From: Luteimonas colneyensis
GTDB lineage: Bacteria; Pseudomonadota; Gammaproteobacteria; Xanthomonadales; Xanthomonadaceae
Reading direction: 5' to 3'
NCBI RefSeq assembly: GCF_014836665.1
Contig: NZ_JACSQJ010000008.1
Location: 1 to 64,000 of the forward strand
Length of the DNA: 64,000 bases
Position numbers and translations under genes: made by a program. Position 1 is the first letter of the stretch. Each line of letters starts with the position of its first letter. The notes under the pieces were generated by a model, which saw only the letters and a program-made list of their open reading frames with translations, searched no databases and was not told where the DNA came from. Shown here piece after piece: positions 18,307 to 32,155 of the stretch.

Positions 18307-20223
18307 ATGAAGATTCGGAACAGTCATGGGGCAGTGCTGCTGTTGTCCACCGCGCTGGCCGCTGCGGGGGCGTCGGCGGGGGAATCGCGGATCGCGCAGT
18401 GGGACGCAGGGGACGACCTCGCCGCCGCGAAGCAGGAAGCGGCGATGGACGAGCGCCTGCGCAACGAGGAAGTGCGCCTGCGCGCCGAGCGCGCCGCCTA
18501 TCCCGCGTACTTCAAGCGCGCCTACGCCGCGTATCCGCAGCTTCCGCGCGGCACGCTGGAGGCCATCGCCTACGTGCAGAGCCGCTGGCAGAACGTGCGC
18601 GCCGACGAGTCGGGCGCGATGGCCGATCACGGCCACATGCCCGCGGCGCACGGCGTGATGGGCCTGTATGCCGGCGATGGCTTCGCCGACCAGGTGGGCG
18701 AGGCCGCGGGGCTGCTCGGCGTGCCGGCCGAGCGCGTCAGGCTCGACCCGGCCACCAGCATCATGGCGGCCGCGGCGCTGCTGGACCGGCAGCTGCGTGG
18801 CCATGACGCCAGGGATCCCGCGGCGCTGGCCTCGGCGCTTGCGCGCTATGCGGGCTTCTCCGCGTCGCCCGCCGGCGGCGCGATCGACGACTACGCGCGC
18901 GCCAGCTTCGCCTTCGACGTGCTGCTGGCTCAGGACCGCGGCATCGACGAGAAGGGCATGGTGGTGCCGCAGAAGGCCGTGGAGTGGGAGCGCGCCTTCG
19001 ACCTCGACATGCTGGTGCGCCTGCAGGCGCCGTTCGTGCGCCTCGACGTCGAGGGCGACCGCATCGAGGTCGACGGCTACGCCATCGATCCGGTCAGCGA
19101 GCAGCTGGTGCGGACGCCGTCGAAGAAGGACGGCGGCGACGGCAGCGTGCGCGCGCAGAGCACCGACTACGGCCCGGCGATCTGGAACCCGGCGCACTCG
19201 ACCAACTACAACGCCTCGCGCAGCGCCGCGGTCAGCGCGGTCACCCTGCACACCGCGCAGGGCAGCTACGCCGGCACCATCAGCTGGTTCAAGAACTCGG
19301 CCGCCAACGTCAGCGCCCACTACGTGATCCGCAGCTCCGACGGCCAGGTCACGCAGATGGTGCGCAACGCCCACACCGCCTGGCACGTGCGCAACCAGAA
19401 CAGCTACACCCTGGGCATCGAGCACGAGGGCTACGTCAACAACAGCAGCTGGTACACCAGCGCGATGTACAACGCATCGGCGGCGCTGGTGCGCAACTTC
19501 TGCTCGAAGTACAGCGCCATCACCTGCTCCAGCGCCTACAAGGGCGCGCCCTCGAGCGGCATCAACGTCCTGCCGACCTCGGTCAAGATCAAGGGTCACC
19601 AGCACTTCAGCGGCCAGACCCACACCGACCCGGGCATCAACTGGAACTGGGCCAGCTACTACAACCTGCTCAACCCCGGCAGCGGTGGCGGCACGAAGTA
19701 CCTCGACCGCTTCGAGAGCAGCGTCGGGCACTTCAACACGTCGCCGGCCTACTCCGGCAGCACCACCGGCATCTCCACCGCGTCCACCGCGACCCGCACC
19801 TGCACCACCCGCCGCAACGGCAGCTGCTCGCTGCGGGTGCTGCTGAAGGACAACCCGAACACCAGCGCGTCCTGGGCGGTGCGCCTGCTCTCGGGCAGCG
19901 GCAATCCGGGCAGCAACGTCGCGCTGTCGCGCGCCAACGGCAGCGTCGGCTTCTGGGTGTTCGCAGGCGGCTCCGGAATGAGCGTGGGCGTGGGCATCGA
20001 CGACAGCGACGGCACCGAGCGCTCGGTGAGCCGCTCGATTCCCGCCAACACCTGGACCTACGTGTCCTGGTCGCTCACCGATGCCAACCAGTGGAACGCC
20101 TGGGTGGGCGGCAACGGTGCGATCAGCGCGAGCAGCGTGAAGCTGGACGCGATCTGGCTGTACCACGCCAACACCAGCTACGACATCAACGTCTACATCG
20201 ACGACGTTCAGGCCAGGAACTGA
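18307..20223 (+). CDS. Secreted N-acetylmuramoyl-L-alanine amidase, multidomain
   Basis: A 638-residue exported wall hydrolase. The signal peptide covers 1-24. Residues about 64-165 resemble a lytic-transglycosylase-like fold, but the usual Glu-Ser is VQSRW, with Q91 where the catalytic Glu is expected, so this part is probably inactive. An Amidase_2/PGRP domain lies at about 290-455; zinc ligands H315 (TLHTAQG), H439 and D441 (THTDPG) are present, as are SAHYVI and the GIEHEGY motif. The last 173 residues (about 466-638) form a strand-rich module shared with the next gene. It should cut the bond between MurNAc and the stem peptide. A GAGGGG site precedes the ATG. Confidence 0.88.
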   Translation: MKIRNSHGAVLLLSTALAAAGASAGESRIAQWDAGDDLAAAKQEAAMDERLRNEEVRLRAERAAYPAYFKRAYAAYPQLPRGTLEAIAYVQSRWQNVRADESGAMADHGHMPAAHGVMGLYAGDGFADQVGEAAGLLGVPAERVRLDPATSIMAAAALLDRQLRGHDARDPAALASALARYAGFSASPAGGAIDDYARASFAFDVLLAQDRGIDEKGMVVPQKAVEWERAFDLDMLVRLQAPFVRLDVEGDRIEVDGYAIDPVSEQLVRTPSKKDGGDGSVRAQSTDYGPAIWNPAHSTNYNASRSAAVSAVTLHTAQGSYAGTISWFKNSAANVSAHYVIRSSDGQVTQMVRNAHTAWHVRNQNSYTLGIEHEGYVNNSSWYTSAMYNASAALVRNFCSKYSAITCSSAYKGAPSSGINVLPTSVKIKGHQHFSGQTHTDPGINWNWASYYNLLNPGSGGGTKYLDRFESSVGHFNTSPAYSGSTTGISTASTATRTCTTRRNGSCSLRVLLKDNPNTSASWAVRLLSGSGNPGSNVALSRANGSVGFWVFAGGSGMSVGVGIDDSDGTERSVSRSIPANTWTYVSWSLTDANQWNAWVGGNGAISASSVKLDAIWLYHANTSYDINVYIDDVQARN

Positions 20224-20295
20224 CCCGGCTCCGGGCGGTGGCGGTTCGCCGCCATCGCCCATCCCACTGCGGCAGCGCGAGGGCCTGCGCCCGTC

Positions 20296-20328
20296 GCGGG
20301 CGGTCCGCATGCGGACAGGCCGCCCCGC
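20296..20328. other. Dyad between the two wall-hydrolase genes
   Basis: The perfect dyad GTCCGC AT GCGGAC (20303-20316) is nested inside a larger G/C-rich inverted repeat (arms near 20296 and 20328). There is no U run. It could be a weak terminator or a processing hairpin between the amidase and SpoIID genes. Confidence 0.3.
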
Positions 20329-20370
20329 GGCAGTTGCCGTTGCATTCCAGCGATCCGCCGGAAACGCCCC

Positions 20371-22455
20371 ATGTCCACCCTGACAGACCGGAAGGCGGGT
20401 CATCCCCGCCGCCGCGCCGTGATCCTTGCGGCCGCGTTCGTCGCCTGCGTGGCGGGCCTCGCGCACGCGGGGCCTGTACCCCCGCTGCTGGCAAGTGATG
20501 GCACGCGGCCGGATCCTTCGGCGCCCCTGGTGCGCGTGCGTGACAGCGCGAGCGGTCGCAGCCTGCCGGCCCAGGCCGAGTTGCAATCACTCGCGCGCGC
20601 CGATGCCGTCCGCCAGGGCGCGCTGCCATCCTCGGGTGCGCGACTTGCGCAGGTCGCGCACGGTGCGTACCAGCTGTCCGTATCGGCGCCGGGTTACCAC
20701 CCGCTGTCGATGCCCCTCCAGGTCGACGGCACGGCCGCGTTGCCGGTGACGCTCTGGCTGCAGCCACGGCGGCCCTCCGTCGAGGCCGAGCGCCGTGCCT
20801 TGCGTGCCGTTGAATGCGGTGTCTGCGCCATCGTGTCCGGTCATGTCTACGATCGCGATTCGGGGCGTCCGCTGCCGGGGCTGCGCATCCGCTCCGAACG
20901 CGGGGGCAGCGCCACCACCGATCGTGACGGCGCGTTCGAGCTGGTGCTGCATGCATCCCCGCACACCACCACCGACGCCGAAGCCCTGCCCGAAACCACC
21001 AGCCTGGTGATCGAGGGCGGCGGCTACCGGCAGGCGCTGCGCAATCTCGCGCTGTACCAGGACAGCCATGACCTGATCCTGGATCTCGCCCCTGGCGGCT
21101 CGCCGCCAGCCGACTTCGGACACGTCCAGTTGCAGGCCGGGACGGCGCCTGCGCGCGCCACGCTGGCCGGGGCTCCGATCGTGGCGGCGATCGAAGCCGA
21201 GCGCGTCGCCACCGACCGGCACCAGGCCCTGGATCCGGACGATCCGCACGCGGTGGCGATGGCGCGCGAGCTCGCCGCGCAGGCTGCCACCCTCCCGGTG
21301 CCGGGCAGCATCCGCGTCGGCACCAACTGCTCGGGGCGCAGTTGCACGGGGGTGTCGGTCTACGCGCTGGAGGATTACGTTGGCCGCGGCCTGGACGATG
21401 AATGGATCGCGTCCTGGCGGGCGGCGTCGCTGGCCGCCGGCGCGATCGCGTACCGCAGCTACGGCGCCTACCACGTGGCGAATCCGGTCAACAGCCAGTA
21501 CGACATCTGCAGCAGCACGTCCTGTCAGGTGTTCCAGCCGGGTTCGGCGACGGCCACGGTCGCCGCCGCCGCGGCCACCCGCGGCGTGGTCCTGACCCGC
21601 GACGGCCAGAGCATCGCCTTCAGCGAATACTCGGCCGAAAACAACGCCTGGGACGACCCGTCCGATGGCCTGTCATGCAGCAATCCCGACCTCAGCTGCG
21701 GCAACGGCCGCAACGGATCGCCACGCAACGGCTGGCCCTGCCTGTCCGACCCGGTCGGGACCGGGCGCGGCTGTTTCGGCCACGGGCGCGGCATGAGCCA
21801 GTGGGGTACGCAGCGCTGGGCCGCCAACCACGGGCGCGACTGGCTGTGGATCACCAACCACTACTTCAACAACAGCAACCAGCCCGGCGGGATGCGCAAT
21901 GCCTTCCTGGCCAACCTCGCCACCGCCACCACGATGCTCGACAACTTCGAGAACGGCGTGGGCCGGTTCGGAACCGGCCCCACCTACTCGGGCAGCACCG
22001 TGGGCATCAGCACCGCCTCGACTGCCATGCGGACCTGCAGCGTCCGCCATGGCGGCACGTGTTCCCTGCATGTCCGGCTGGTGGACGATCCCGGCAGCAG
22101 CGCCGCCTGGGCGGTGCGCCTGCTGTCGGGCGTCGGTACTCCCGCGGCCAATGCGCCGCTGTCGCGCACGGGCAGCGTCGGCTTCTGGGTCTATGCCGGC
22201 GGCAGCGGGATGAGCGTGGCGGTGGGCATCGACGACAGCGATGGCACCGAGCGTTCGGTCACTCGCGCGATCCCGGCCAACCGCTGGACCTACGTGTCCT
22301 GGCCGCTGGCCGACGCCGGCCAGTGGAGCGCCTGGGCAGGCGGCAACGGCGCGATCAGTGCGAGCAACGTGAAGCTGGACGCGATCTGGCTGTACCACGC
22401 CAACACCAGCTACGACATCAACGTCTACATCGACGACGTGCAGGTGCGGAACTGA
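20371..22455 (+). CDS. Secreted SpoIID/LytB-domain protein
   Basis: A 694-residue exported protein. The signal anchor lies at about 16-33. A carboxypeptidase-regulatory-like beta domain is seen at 156-195 (SGHVYDRDSGRPLPG). The SpoIID domain spans about 312-510, with LEDYVGRGLDDEW (candidate catalytic E344), AASLAAGAIAYRSY and the closing GHGRGMSQWG (470-479). The last 172 residues repeat the module of the preceding amidase. SpoIID-type enzymes cleave glycan strands from which stem peptides were removed, so an amidase as neighbour makes functional sense. The start at 20371 is the first Met before the signal segment; the gap to the upstream gene is 147 bases. Confidence 0.87.
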   Translation: MSTLTDRKAGHPRRRAVILAAAFVACVAGLAHAGPVPPLLASDGTRPDPSAPLVRVRDSASGRSLPAQAELQSLARADAVRQGALPSSGARLAQVAHGAYQLSVSAPGYHPLSMPLQVDGTAALPVTLWLQPRRPSVEAERRALRAVECGVCAIVSGHVYDRDSGRPLPGLRIRSERGGSATTDRDGAFELVLHASPHTTTDAEALPETTSLVIEGGGYRQALRNLALYQDSHDLILDLAPGGSPPADFGHVQLQAGTAPARATLAGAPIVAAIEAERVATDRHQALDPDDPHAVAMARELAAQAATLPVPGSIRVGTNCSGRSCTGVSVYALEDYVGRGLDDEWIASWRAASLAAGAIAYRSYGAYHVANPVNSQYDICSSTSCQVFQPGSATATVAAAAATRGVVLTRDGQSIAFSEYSAENNAWDDPSDGLSCSNPDLSCGNGRNGSPRNGWPCLSDPVGTGRGCFGHGRGMSQWGTQRWAANHGRDWLWITNHYFNNSNQPGGMRNAFLANLATATTMLDNFENGVGRFGTGPTYSGSTVGISTASTAMRTCSVRHGGTCSLHVRLVDDPGSSAAWAVRLLSGVGTPAANAPLSRTGSVGFWVYAGGSGMSVAVGIDDSDGTERSVTRAIPANRWTYVSWPLADAGQWSAWAGGNGAISASNVKLDAIWLYHANTSYDINVYIDDVQVRN

Positions 22456-22460
22456 GCGAG

Positions 22461-22493
22461 GGCCCGCGAGGCGGGATGGCCGCCCCGCGGGCC
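22461..22493. terminator. Hairpin between convergent genes
   Basis: Arms 22461-22474 and 22480-22493 form a 14-bp stem with one mismatch (GGCCCGCG...CGCGGGCC). It lies 5 bases after the SpoIID gene stop and just before the end of the minus-strand barrel gene. There is no U tract, so the call rests on position. Confidence 0.45.
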
Positions 22494-22498
22494 TGCGG

Positions 22499-23434
22499 TC
22501 AGAAGCGGAAGGTCACGCCCGCCATCGGGCCGTGCACCTTGAGTTCGGTGCGCGCCGCCGCCGACCAGGCGATGTCGGCGAGGCCGGCCTCCGCGGGCGG
22601 CACGATCGTTCCGGAGAAGTTGTCGCGCAGCTTGAGCCGGAACCAGTCGTAGCCGACGTGGATGCCGATGCGGTCGGTGACGAGATACTCGACGACCACG
22701 CCGGCGCGTTCGAAGTGGCCGTCCTCGTCGATGAAGTCGCCCCAGCCCGCATCCAGGTACTGGCCGTCCAGGTCGACGCGCCAGCGCTCCGACGGTCGCC
22801 AGGTGAGCCGGGTGTGGACCGCGGGGCTCCAGCCGTCGAAGCCTTCCTCCATCCGCGCGGTGCCGGCCTCGAGCTCGTCCGTGCCCGACCATGCGACGTC
22901 GGCGGTGGCCTCCAGGTCGAGATGGGTGACGCCGAGGCCGAGGCCCCACTCAAGCGCCGGCGTGTCCACGATCGCGTACTCGTAGTGGGCCGAGGCCATC
23001 GCGAACTTGATGCGGCCGTGGGCGTCGACCGCCGGCAGGCCGACCGGGCCGTCCGGCAGGCCGGGATCCACGGACCCGCCGCCGAAGCTCCAGTCCTCGT
23101 CGTTCTCGTAGTCGTAGTAGCTGGCGCCGATCGACTGGCGGTCGCTGATGCGGAAGTTGAGCGCGCCGCGCGGGCGCCACTCGTCGCCGGTGTCCAGGTT
23201 CACCGCGTCGGAGAAGACCGCGGTCTCGCCCTCGCTGGTGGCCTCGCCATCGAGGCCCAGGTTGAGGTCGGCGCCGGGATTGAAGGCGCTCAGGCGCAGG
23301 GTGAAGCGGTCGTCGCGGCTGTTGTCGTCCTGCGCGGACGCGGTCTGCGCGGCGGCCAGGGCCAGCAGCGCGAAGGCCAGTGCGTGGCGGTGGATGCGGG
23401 GACGCGGGGATGCTGCACGGGAAGCACGGGTCAT
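22499..23434 (-). CDS. Predicted outer-membrane beta-barrel protein
   Basis: A 311-residue exported protein of unknown function. The signal peptide ends near QTASAQ (residue 35). The mature part is acidic and built of alternating strands with aromatic girdle residues (SIGASYYDYEN, ASAHYEYAIVD, LEWGLGLGVTHLDLEATADVAW, IGIHVGYDWFRLKL) and ends VTFRF, the C-terminal Phe signature of barrel proteins. The strand count suggests 10-12 strands. Another in-frame Met at 23461 would lengthen the signal peptide; the start is uncertain. It is divergent from the BCCT transporter. Confidence 0.75.
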   Translation of the reverse strand: MTRASRAASPRPRIHRHALAFALLALAAAQTASAQDDNSRDDRFTLRLSAFNPGADLNLGLDGEATSEGETAVFSDAVNLDTGDEWRPRGALNFRISDRQSIGASYYDYENDEDWSFGGGSVDPGLPDGPVGLPAVDAHGRIKFAMASAHYEYAIVDTPALEWGLGLGVTHLDLEATADVAWSGTDELEAGTARMEEGFDGWSPAVHTRLTWRPSERWRVDLDGQYLDAGWGDFIDEDGHFERAGVVVEYLVTDRIGIHVGYDWFRLKLRDNFSGTIVPPAEAGLADIAWSAAARTELKVHGPMAGVTFRF

Positions 23435-23540
23435 GGGGGGTCCAGCGTTGGGGGGGTGCATATCTTTGTTCGTGCGCGGGTCCCCGATGCGTGAACGAGG
23501 ACTATGCTGCGGTGTCGCCGCGTGGCGGAGGAGGTGCGTG

Positions 23541-25085
23541 ATGGTGTTCCGGGTTTCGCTGTTGCTGGTGGTGCTGCTGTCGATGGTCGCCGGCGTCGCG
23601 CCGGAGCGCTTCGGTGAACTCACCGCTGCCGCGCTCGCGGCGGTGATCGCGCACGCCGGCTGGATGTACCTGCTGATCGTGTTCCTGACGCTGACGTTCC
23701 TGGCATGGCTTGCCTTCGGTCCGGCCGGACGCCTGCGCATCGGTGGCCGCGATGCCGAGCCCGAATTCTCGGGACCCACGTGGCTGGCGATGCTGTTCGC
23801 GGCGGGCATGGGCATCGGCCTGGTGTTCTGGGGCGCGGCCGAGCCGGTCTCGCACCTGGTCCGGCCGCCCGAGGGCCTGCCGCCCGGCACGCCACAGGCC
23901 GCGCGCGCGGCGATGCGCTACACCTTCTTCCACTGGGGCCTGCATCCGTGGGCGATCTATGCGCTGATGGGGCTGGCGATCGCGTGGTTCCAGTACAACC
24001 GCAGCGGCCGCGGCCTGGTCAGCGACGTGCTGCAGCCGCTGATCGGCGATCGCCATCTCGGGTGGGTGGGCAGCGTGGTCAATATCGTGGCGGTGGTCGC
24101 GACCGCGATCGGCGTCGCCACCACGCTGGGCTTCGGCACGATGCAGATAAGCGCCGGCATGAGCCGGGTGTTCGGCGTGCCCGGCGGCCTCGGCATGCAG
24201 CTGGCGGTGATCGCGGGGGGCTTCGTGCTCTACATGGCCTCGAGCGCGACGGGCGTCGACCGCGGCATCAAGTGGCTGTCGAGCTTCAACCTGGCGCTGG
24301 CCGGCCTGCTGCTGCTGGCCGTGGCCCTGCTCGGGCCGACCGGCTTCATCATCGAGACCTTCACCACCTCGCTCGGCAGCTACCTCGACCACCTGGTGGG
24401 AATGAGCCTGACGATGACGCCGTTCTCCGGCAGCACCTGGGTGGCGGACTGGACGATCTTCTACTGGGCCTGGTGGATCTCGTGGTCACCCTTCGTCGGC
24501 GCGTTCATTGCGCGGGTCTCCTACGGCCGCAGCGTGCGCGAATTCGTGCTGGGCGTGGTCGCGGTCCCGAGCCTGCTGGGCTTCGCGTGGTTCGCGACCT
24601 TCGGCGGCGCCGCGCTGTGGGGCCAGATGTTCGGCGGCGCGGACATGGCCGGCGCGCTCGCCGAGGGCTACGAGACGGTGCTGTTCGGCATGTACGACAT
24701 GCTCCCGTTCCCCGGCCTGCTCTCGGGGCTGAGCGTGCTGCTGCTGGTGATCTTCTTCGTGACCTCGGCCGACTCCGCCGTGCTGGTGCTGGGCTCGATG
24801 TCGAGCGAGCACGCCGGCGACCCGCCGCTGGCGAGGAAATTCGCGTGGGGCATCGCGATCGCGCTGGTCGCCGCGGCGATGCTGATGGCCGGCGGCCTGG
24901 ACGCGCTGCAGGCGCTGATCACGGTGGCGGCGCTGCCGTTCGCGCTGCTGATGCTGGGCGTGATGGTGGGGCTGCAGCGGGTGCTGGGCATGGAAGTGCT
25001 GCGCGACAAGGCCGAGGAGCGGCGCGCCCGCCGCGCCATCGAGGACTGGATCGCCCGCGAGGAGGAGCGGCGGCAGGACGGCTGA
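23541..25085 (+). CDS. BCCT-family transporter
   Basis: A 514-residue membrane protein of the betaine/choline/carnitine transporter family with about twelve helices. Diagnostic segments are GMGIGLVFWGAAEP (about 99-112) and the WAWWISWSPFVGAFIAR tryptophan-rich helix, which forms the substrate box. The DG-rich charged C-terminal tail (EERRARRAIEDWIAREEER) could act in osmosensing, as in BetP, but this is inference. A very strong GGAGGAGG site precedes the ATG at 23541. It likely takes up a quaternary ammonium compatible solute. Confidence 0.93.
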   Translation: MVFRVSLLLVVLLSMVAGVAPERFGELTAAALAAVIAHAGWMYLLIVFLTLTFLAWLAFGPAGRLRIGGRDAEPEFSGPTWLAMLFAAGMGIGLVFWGAAEPVSHLVRPPEGLPPGTPQAARAAMRYTFFHWGLHPWAIYALMGLAIAWFQYNRSGRGLVSDVLQPLIGDRHLGWVGSVVNIVAVVATAIGVATTLGFGTMQISAGMSRVFGVPGGLGMQLAVIAGGFVLYMASSATGVDRGIKWLSSFNLALAGLLLLAVALLGPTGFIIETFTTSLGSYLDHLVGMSLTMTPFSGSTWVADWTIFYWAWWISWSPFVGAFIARVSYGRSVREFVLGVVAVPSLLGFAWFATFGGAALWGQMFGGADMAGALAEGYETVLFGMYDMLPFPGLLSGLSVLLLVIFFVTSADSAVLVLGSMSSEHAGDPPLARKFAWGIAIALVAAAMLMAGGLDALQALITVAALPFALLMLGVMVGLQRVLGMEVLRDKAEERRARRAIEDWIAREEERRQDG

Positions 25086-25091
25086 AAAGTC

Positions 25092-25115
25092 GAAGCCCCG
25101 GCATGCCGGGGCTTC
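25092..25115 (+). terminator. Terminator after the BCCT gene
   Basis: A 10-bp perfect stem GAAGCCCCGG / CCGGGGCTTC closes a CATG loop, 6 bases after the BCCT stop. Only a short pyrimidine run follows. It isolates the BCCT gene from the ATP synthase operon. Confidence 0.6.
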
Positions 25116-25269
25116 CGCGGGGCCGTGCGGATCGACGAGGGGAGAGCGCACGGGCCGCGCAAGGGGTCTGACAGCGCCGTGGCGCCAGGGTTCCCGGGAA
25201 TGCCACCGGGACCTGCCGGATGGCCCTCCCGGCCGGCGGCGGCCTGTTCAGCAAGACAGGCCGTGGGCA

Positions 25270-25300
25270 TTGGCCCCGGGGCGCAGGTGACTGTTATACT
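25270..25300 (+). promoter_or_regulatory. Candidate promoter of the ATP synthase operon
   Basis: An extended -10 element TGTTATACT occurs at 25292-25300 (TG, one base, TATACT), with TTGGCC at 25270-25275 as a weak -35 at 19-bp spacing. It stands out in otherwise G/C-rich sequence, about 65 bases before the first gene of the atp operon. The assignment is from pattern only. Confidence 0.5.
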
Positions 25301-25363
25301 TCCGGGGCTTTACGGGGCCGATTCAAACCGGACCGGCTCCTGCACCAGGATCACAGGACACCA

Positions 25364-25747
25364 ATGCTCAATCCCCTTGCCGCAGGGTCGCGGCTGGTGC
25401 GGCGCACGATCGCCTTCCAGGCGGTCGCGGTCGCCGCGCTTTCGCTTGCGCTGCTGGCGAAGGGGCCTGCGTGGTCGCTGGCCGCCCTCGCGGGCGGCGG
25501 GGCCATCGCCGCGGGCGGCGCGCTGTACGGCGTGCTCGCGCTGGGCGGCGGCATCGCCCCGGCCATCGGCGCGCTTGCGCGCCTGGTGCTGGGGCTGCTG
25601 GCGAAGTGGCTGGTGGTGATCGCGACGCTGTTCATCGCGATCGCAGTGGCAAGGCTGCCGGCCCTGGCGGTGATGGGGGGCGCGGTCGTCGCCCTGGTGG
25701 CACAGGTGCTGGCCATGGCCAGCGGACATCGAAACGGGAATCCATGA
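25364..25747 (+). CDS. atpI: ATP synthase subunit I (AtpI-like)
   Basis: A 127-residue membrane protein with four predicted helices (about 17-33, 36-58, 68-90, 95-115). AtpI is a non-essential assembly factor or Mg2+ channel-like protein at the head of atp operons. It is poorly conserved, so the call depends on position directly before atpB, length and topology. AGGA lies a few bases before the ATG at 25364; the stop is one base from the atpB start. Confidence 0.85.
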   Translation: MLNPLAAGSRLVRRTIAFQAVAVAALSLALLAKGPAWSLAALAGGGAIAAGGALYGVLALGGGIAPAIGALARLVLGLLAKWLVVIATLFIAIAVARLPALAVMGGAVVALVAQVLAMASGHRNGNP

Positions 25748-26917
<1,170 letters not shown>

Positions 26918-27020
26918 TCAACCCTTCGCGTCCGGCAGGGGCGGCCCGCGTCGCCCCGGCCATACCGCAGGGCCGGCATGTGCACCCGCGCATGCCCCGA
27001 CCACCACGACAGGCAACGCC

Positions 27021-27491
27021 ATGAACATCAATCTCACCCTGATCGCCCAAGCGCTTTCGTTCGCTGCGCTGATCTGGCTGATCGCCACCTTCGTCTGGCC
27101 GCCGCTGCTCAAGGCCATCGAGGAGCGCCAGCAGAAGATCGCCGAGGGTCTCGCCGCCGCCGACAACAGCCAGCGCGCCCTTGCGCAGGCCCAGGACAAG
27201 GCGAACGAGGAGCTCAAGGCCGCGCGCACCAAGGCCAACGAGATCATCGACCAGGCGCACCAGCGCGCGAACCAGATCGTCGAGGCCGCGCGCGTCGAAG
27301 CGCAGACCGAGTCGATCCGGCAGAAGGCCATGTTCGACGCGGAAATCGAGGCTTCGGCCAACCGTGCCCGCGAGGACCTGCGCCGCCAGGTGTCGGCGCT
27401 TGCCGTCACCGGTGCGGAAAAGCTGCTGAAGCGTGAGATCGACGCCAGCGCCCACAAGGCGCTGCTCGACGAACTCGCCGCGGAGATCTGA
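27021..27491 (+). CDS. atpF: ATP synthase Fo subunit b
   Basis: A 156-residue stator subunit: an N-terminal membrane helix (about 5-25, [18 protein letters not shown]) followed by a long charged helix ([20 protein letters not shown] and onward) that dimerises and reaches F1. The length equals that of E. coli AtpF. It starts 103 bases after atpE and is followed after 5 bases by atpH. Confidence 0.97.
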   Translation: MNINLTLIAQALSFAALIWLIATFVWPPLLKAIEERQQKIAEGLAAADNSQRALAQAQDKANEELKAARTKANEIIDQAHQRANQIVEAARVEAQTESIRQKAMFDAEIEASANRAREDLRRQVSALAVTGAEKLLKREIDASAHKALLDELAAEI

Positions 27492-27496
27492 GCCCG

Positions 27497-28024
27497 ATGA
27501 GCCAGGAGATCACCCTCGCCCGTCCCTATGCCCGCGCGGCCTTCGCGATCGCGCGCGACCGCGGCGACCTCGCGGGCTGGTCGAAGGCGCTGGCGTTCTC
27601 CGCCCGCGTCGCCGCCGACCCGCGCGTCGCCCCGCTGCTGGGCCATCCCTCGCTGGCCGACGCCGACGCCGTCGAGCTGCTGGCCGTCGAGGGCGCGGAC
27701 GCCGGGCAGCGCGACTTCCTCGCGCTGCTGGCGGCCAACGGCCGGCTGGCGCAGCTGCCCGAGATCGCCGGCCTCTACGAGGACCTGCGTGCGGAAGCCG
27801 AGAACATCGTGCGCGCCACGGTCACGTCGGCGGCCGAGCTGTCGGAGTCCGAGATGGCCGGCATCCGCGCCGCGCTCGAGCGCCGCTTCGGCAGCGCGGT
27901 CGAGGTCGAGGCCGCGGTCGATCCGGCCCTCATCGGCGGCGCCGTGATCAGCGCCGGCGACGTCGTCATCGACGGCTCGCTGCGCGGCAAGCTCGCGCGC
28001 CTGCAGTCGGCGCTGGGCGCGTAG
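27497..28024 (+). CDS. atpH: ATP synthase F1 subunit delta
   Basis: A 175-residue stator protein that joins b to the top of F1. It has the family start ITLARPYARAAFAIARD and the C-terminal VDPALIGGAVISAGDVVIDGSLRGKLARLQ motif. The stop codon TAG at 28022-28024 lies within the first bases of a GTAGGAGC repeat, so the 3' end of the gene may have been shaped by insertion of that element. Confidence 0.96.
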   Translation: MSQEITLARPYARAAFAIARDRGDLAGWSKALAFSARVAADPRVAPLLGHPSLADADAVELLAVEGADAGQRDFLALLAANGRLAQLPEIAGLYEDLRAEAENIVRATVTSAAELSESEMAGIRAALERRFGSAVEVEAAVDPALIGGAVISAGDVVIDGSLRGKLARLQSALGA

Positions 28025-28058
28025 GAGCAGCTACAGCTGCGATAGCTACAGCTTCGAT
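28021..28058 (+). repeat. Partial GTAGGAGC repeat at the atpH stop
   Basis: The sequence begins GTAGGAGCAGCTACAGCTGC and continues into a tandem 15-bp repeat AGCTACAGCTKCGAT (28029-28043 and 28044-28058). It matches one arm of the complete elements at 34589 and 59741, but the second inverted arm is missing. It lies inside the atp operon between atpH and atpA. Confidence 0.75.
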
Positions 28059-28162
28059 CAAGTATCCAGGCCATCGCGGCCCCGGCCCCGCCGGACCCGA
28101 CGGTCACCCCAAGATCCACTTACCGCGCACCACCACCGCTGGCGCGCACCGAGGAACCGGAA

Positions 28163-29713
<1,551 letters not shown>

Positions 29714-29772
29714 TCGCGGGCTGAGCCCACGACACCGAACCCAGACCCCACAGCGACCAGAGCGAGCGACCC

Positions 29773-32140
<2,368 letters not shown>

Positions 32141-32155
32141 GGCAGGTAGCGACCC

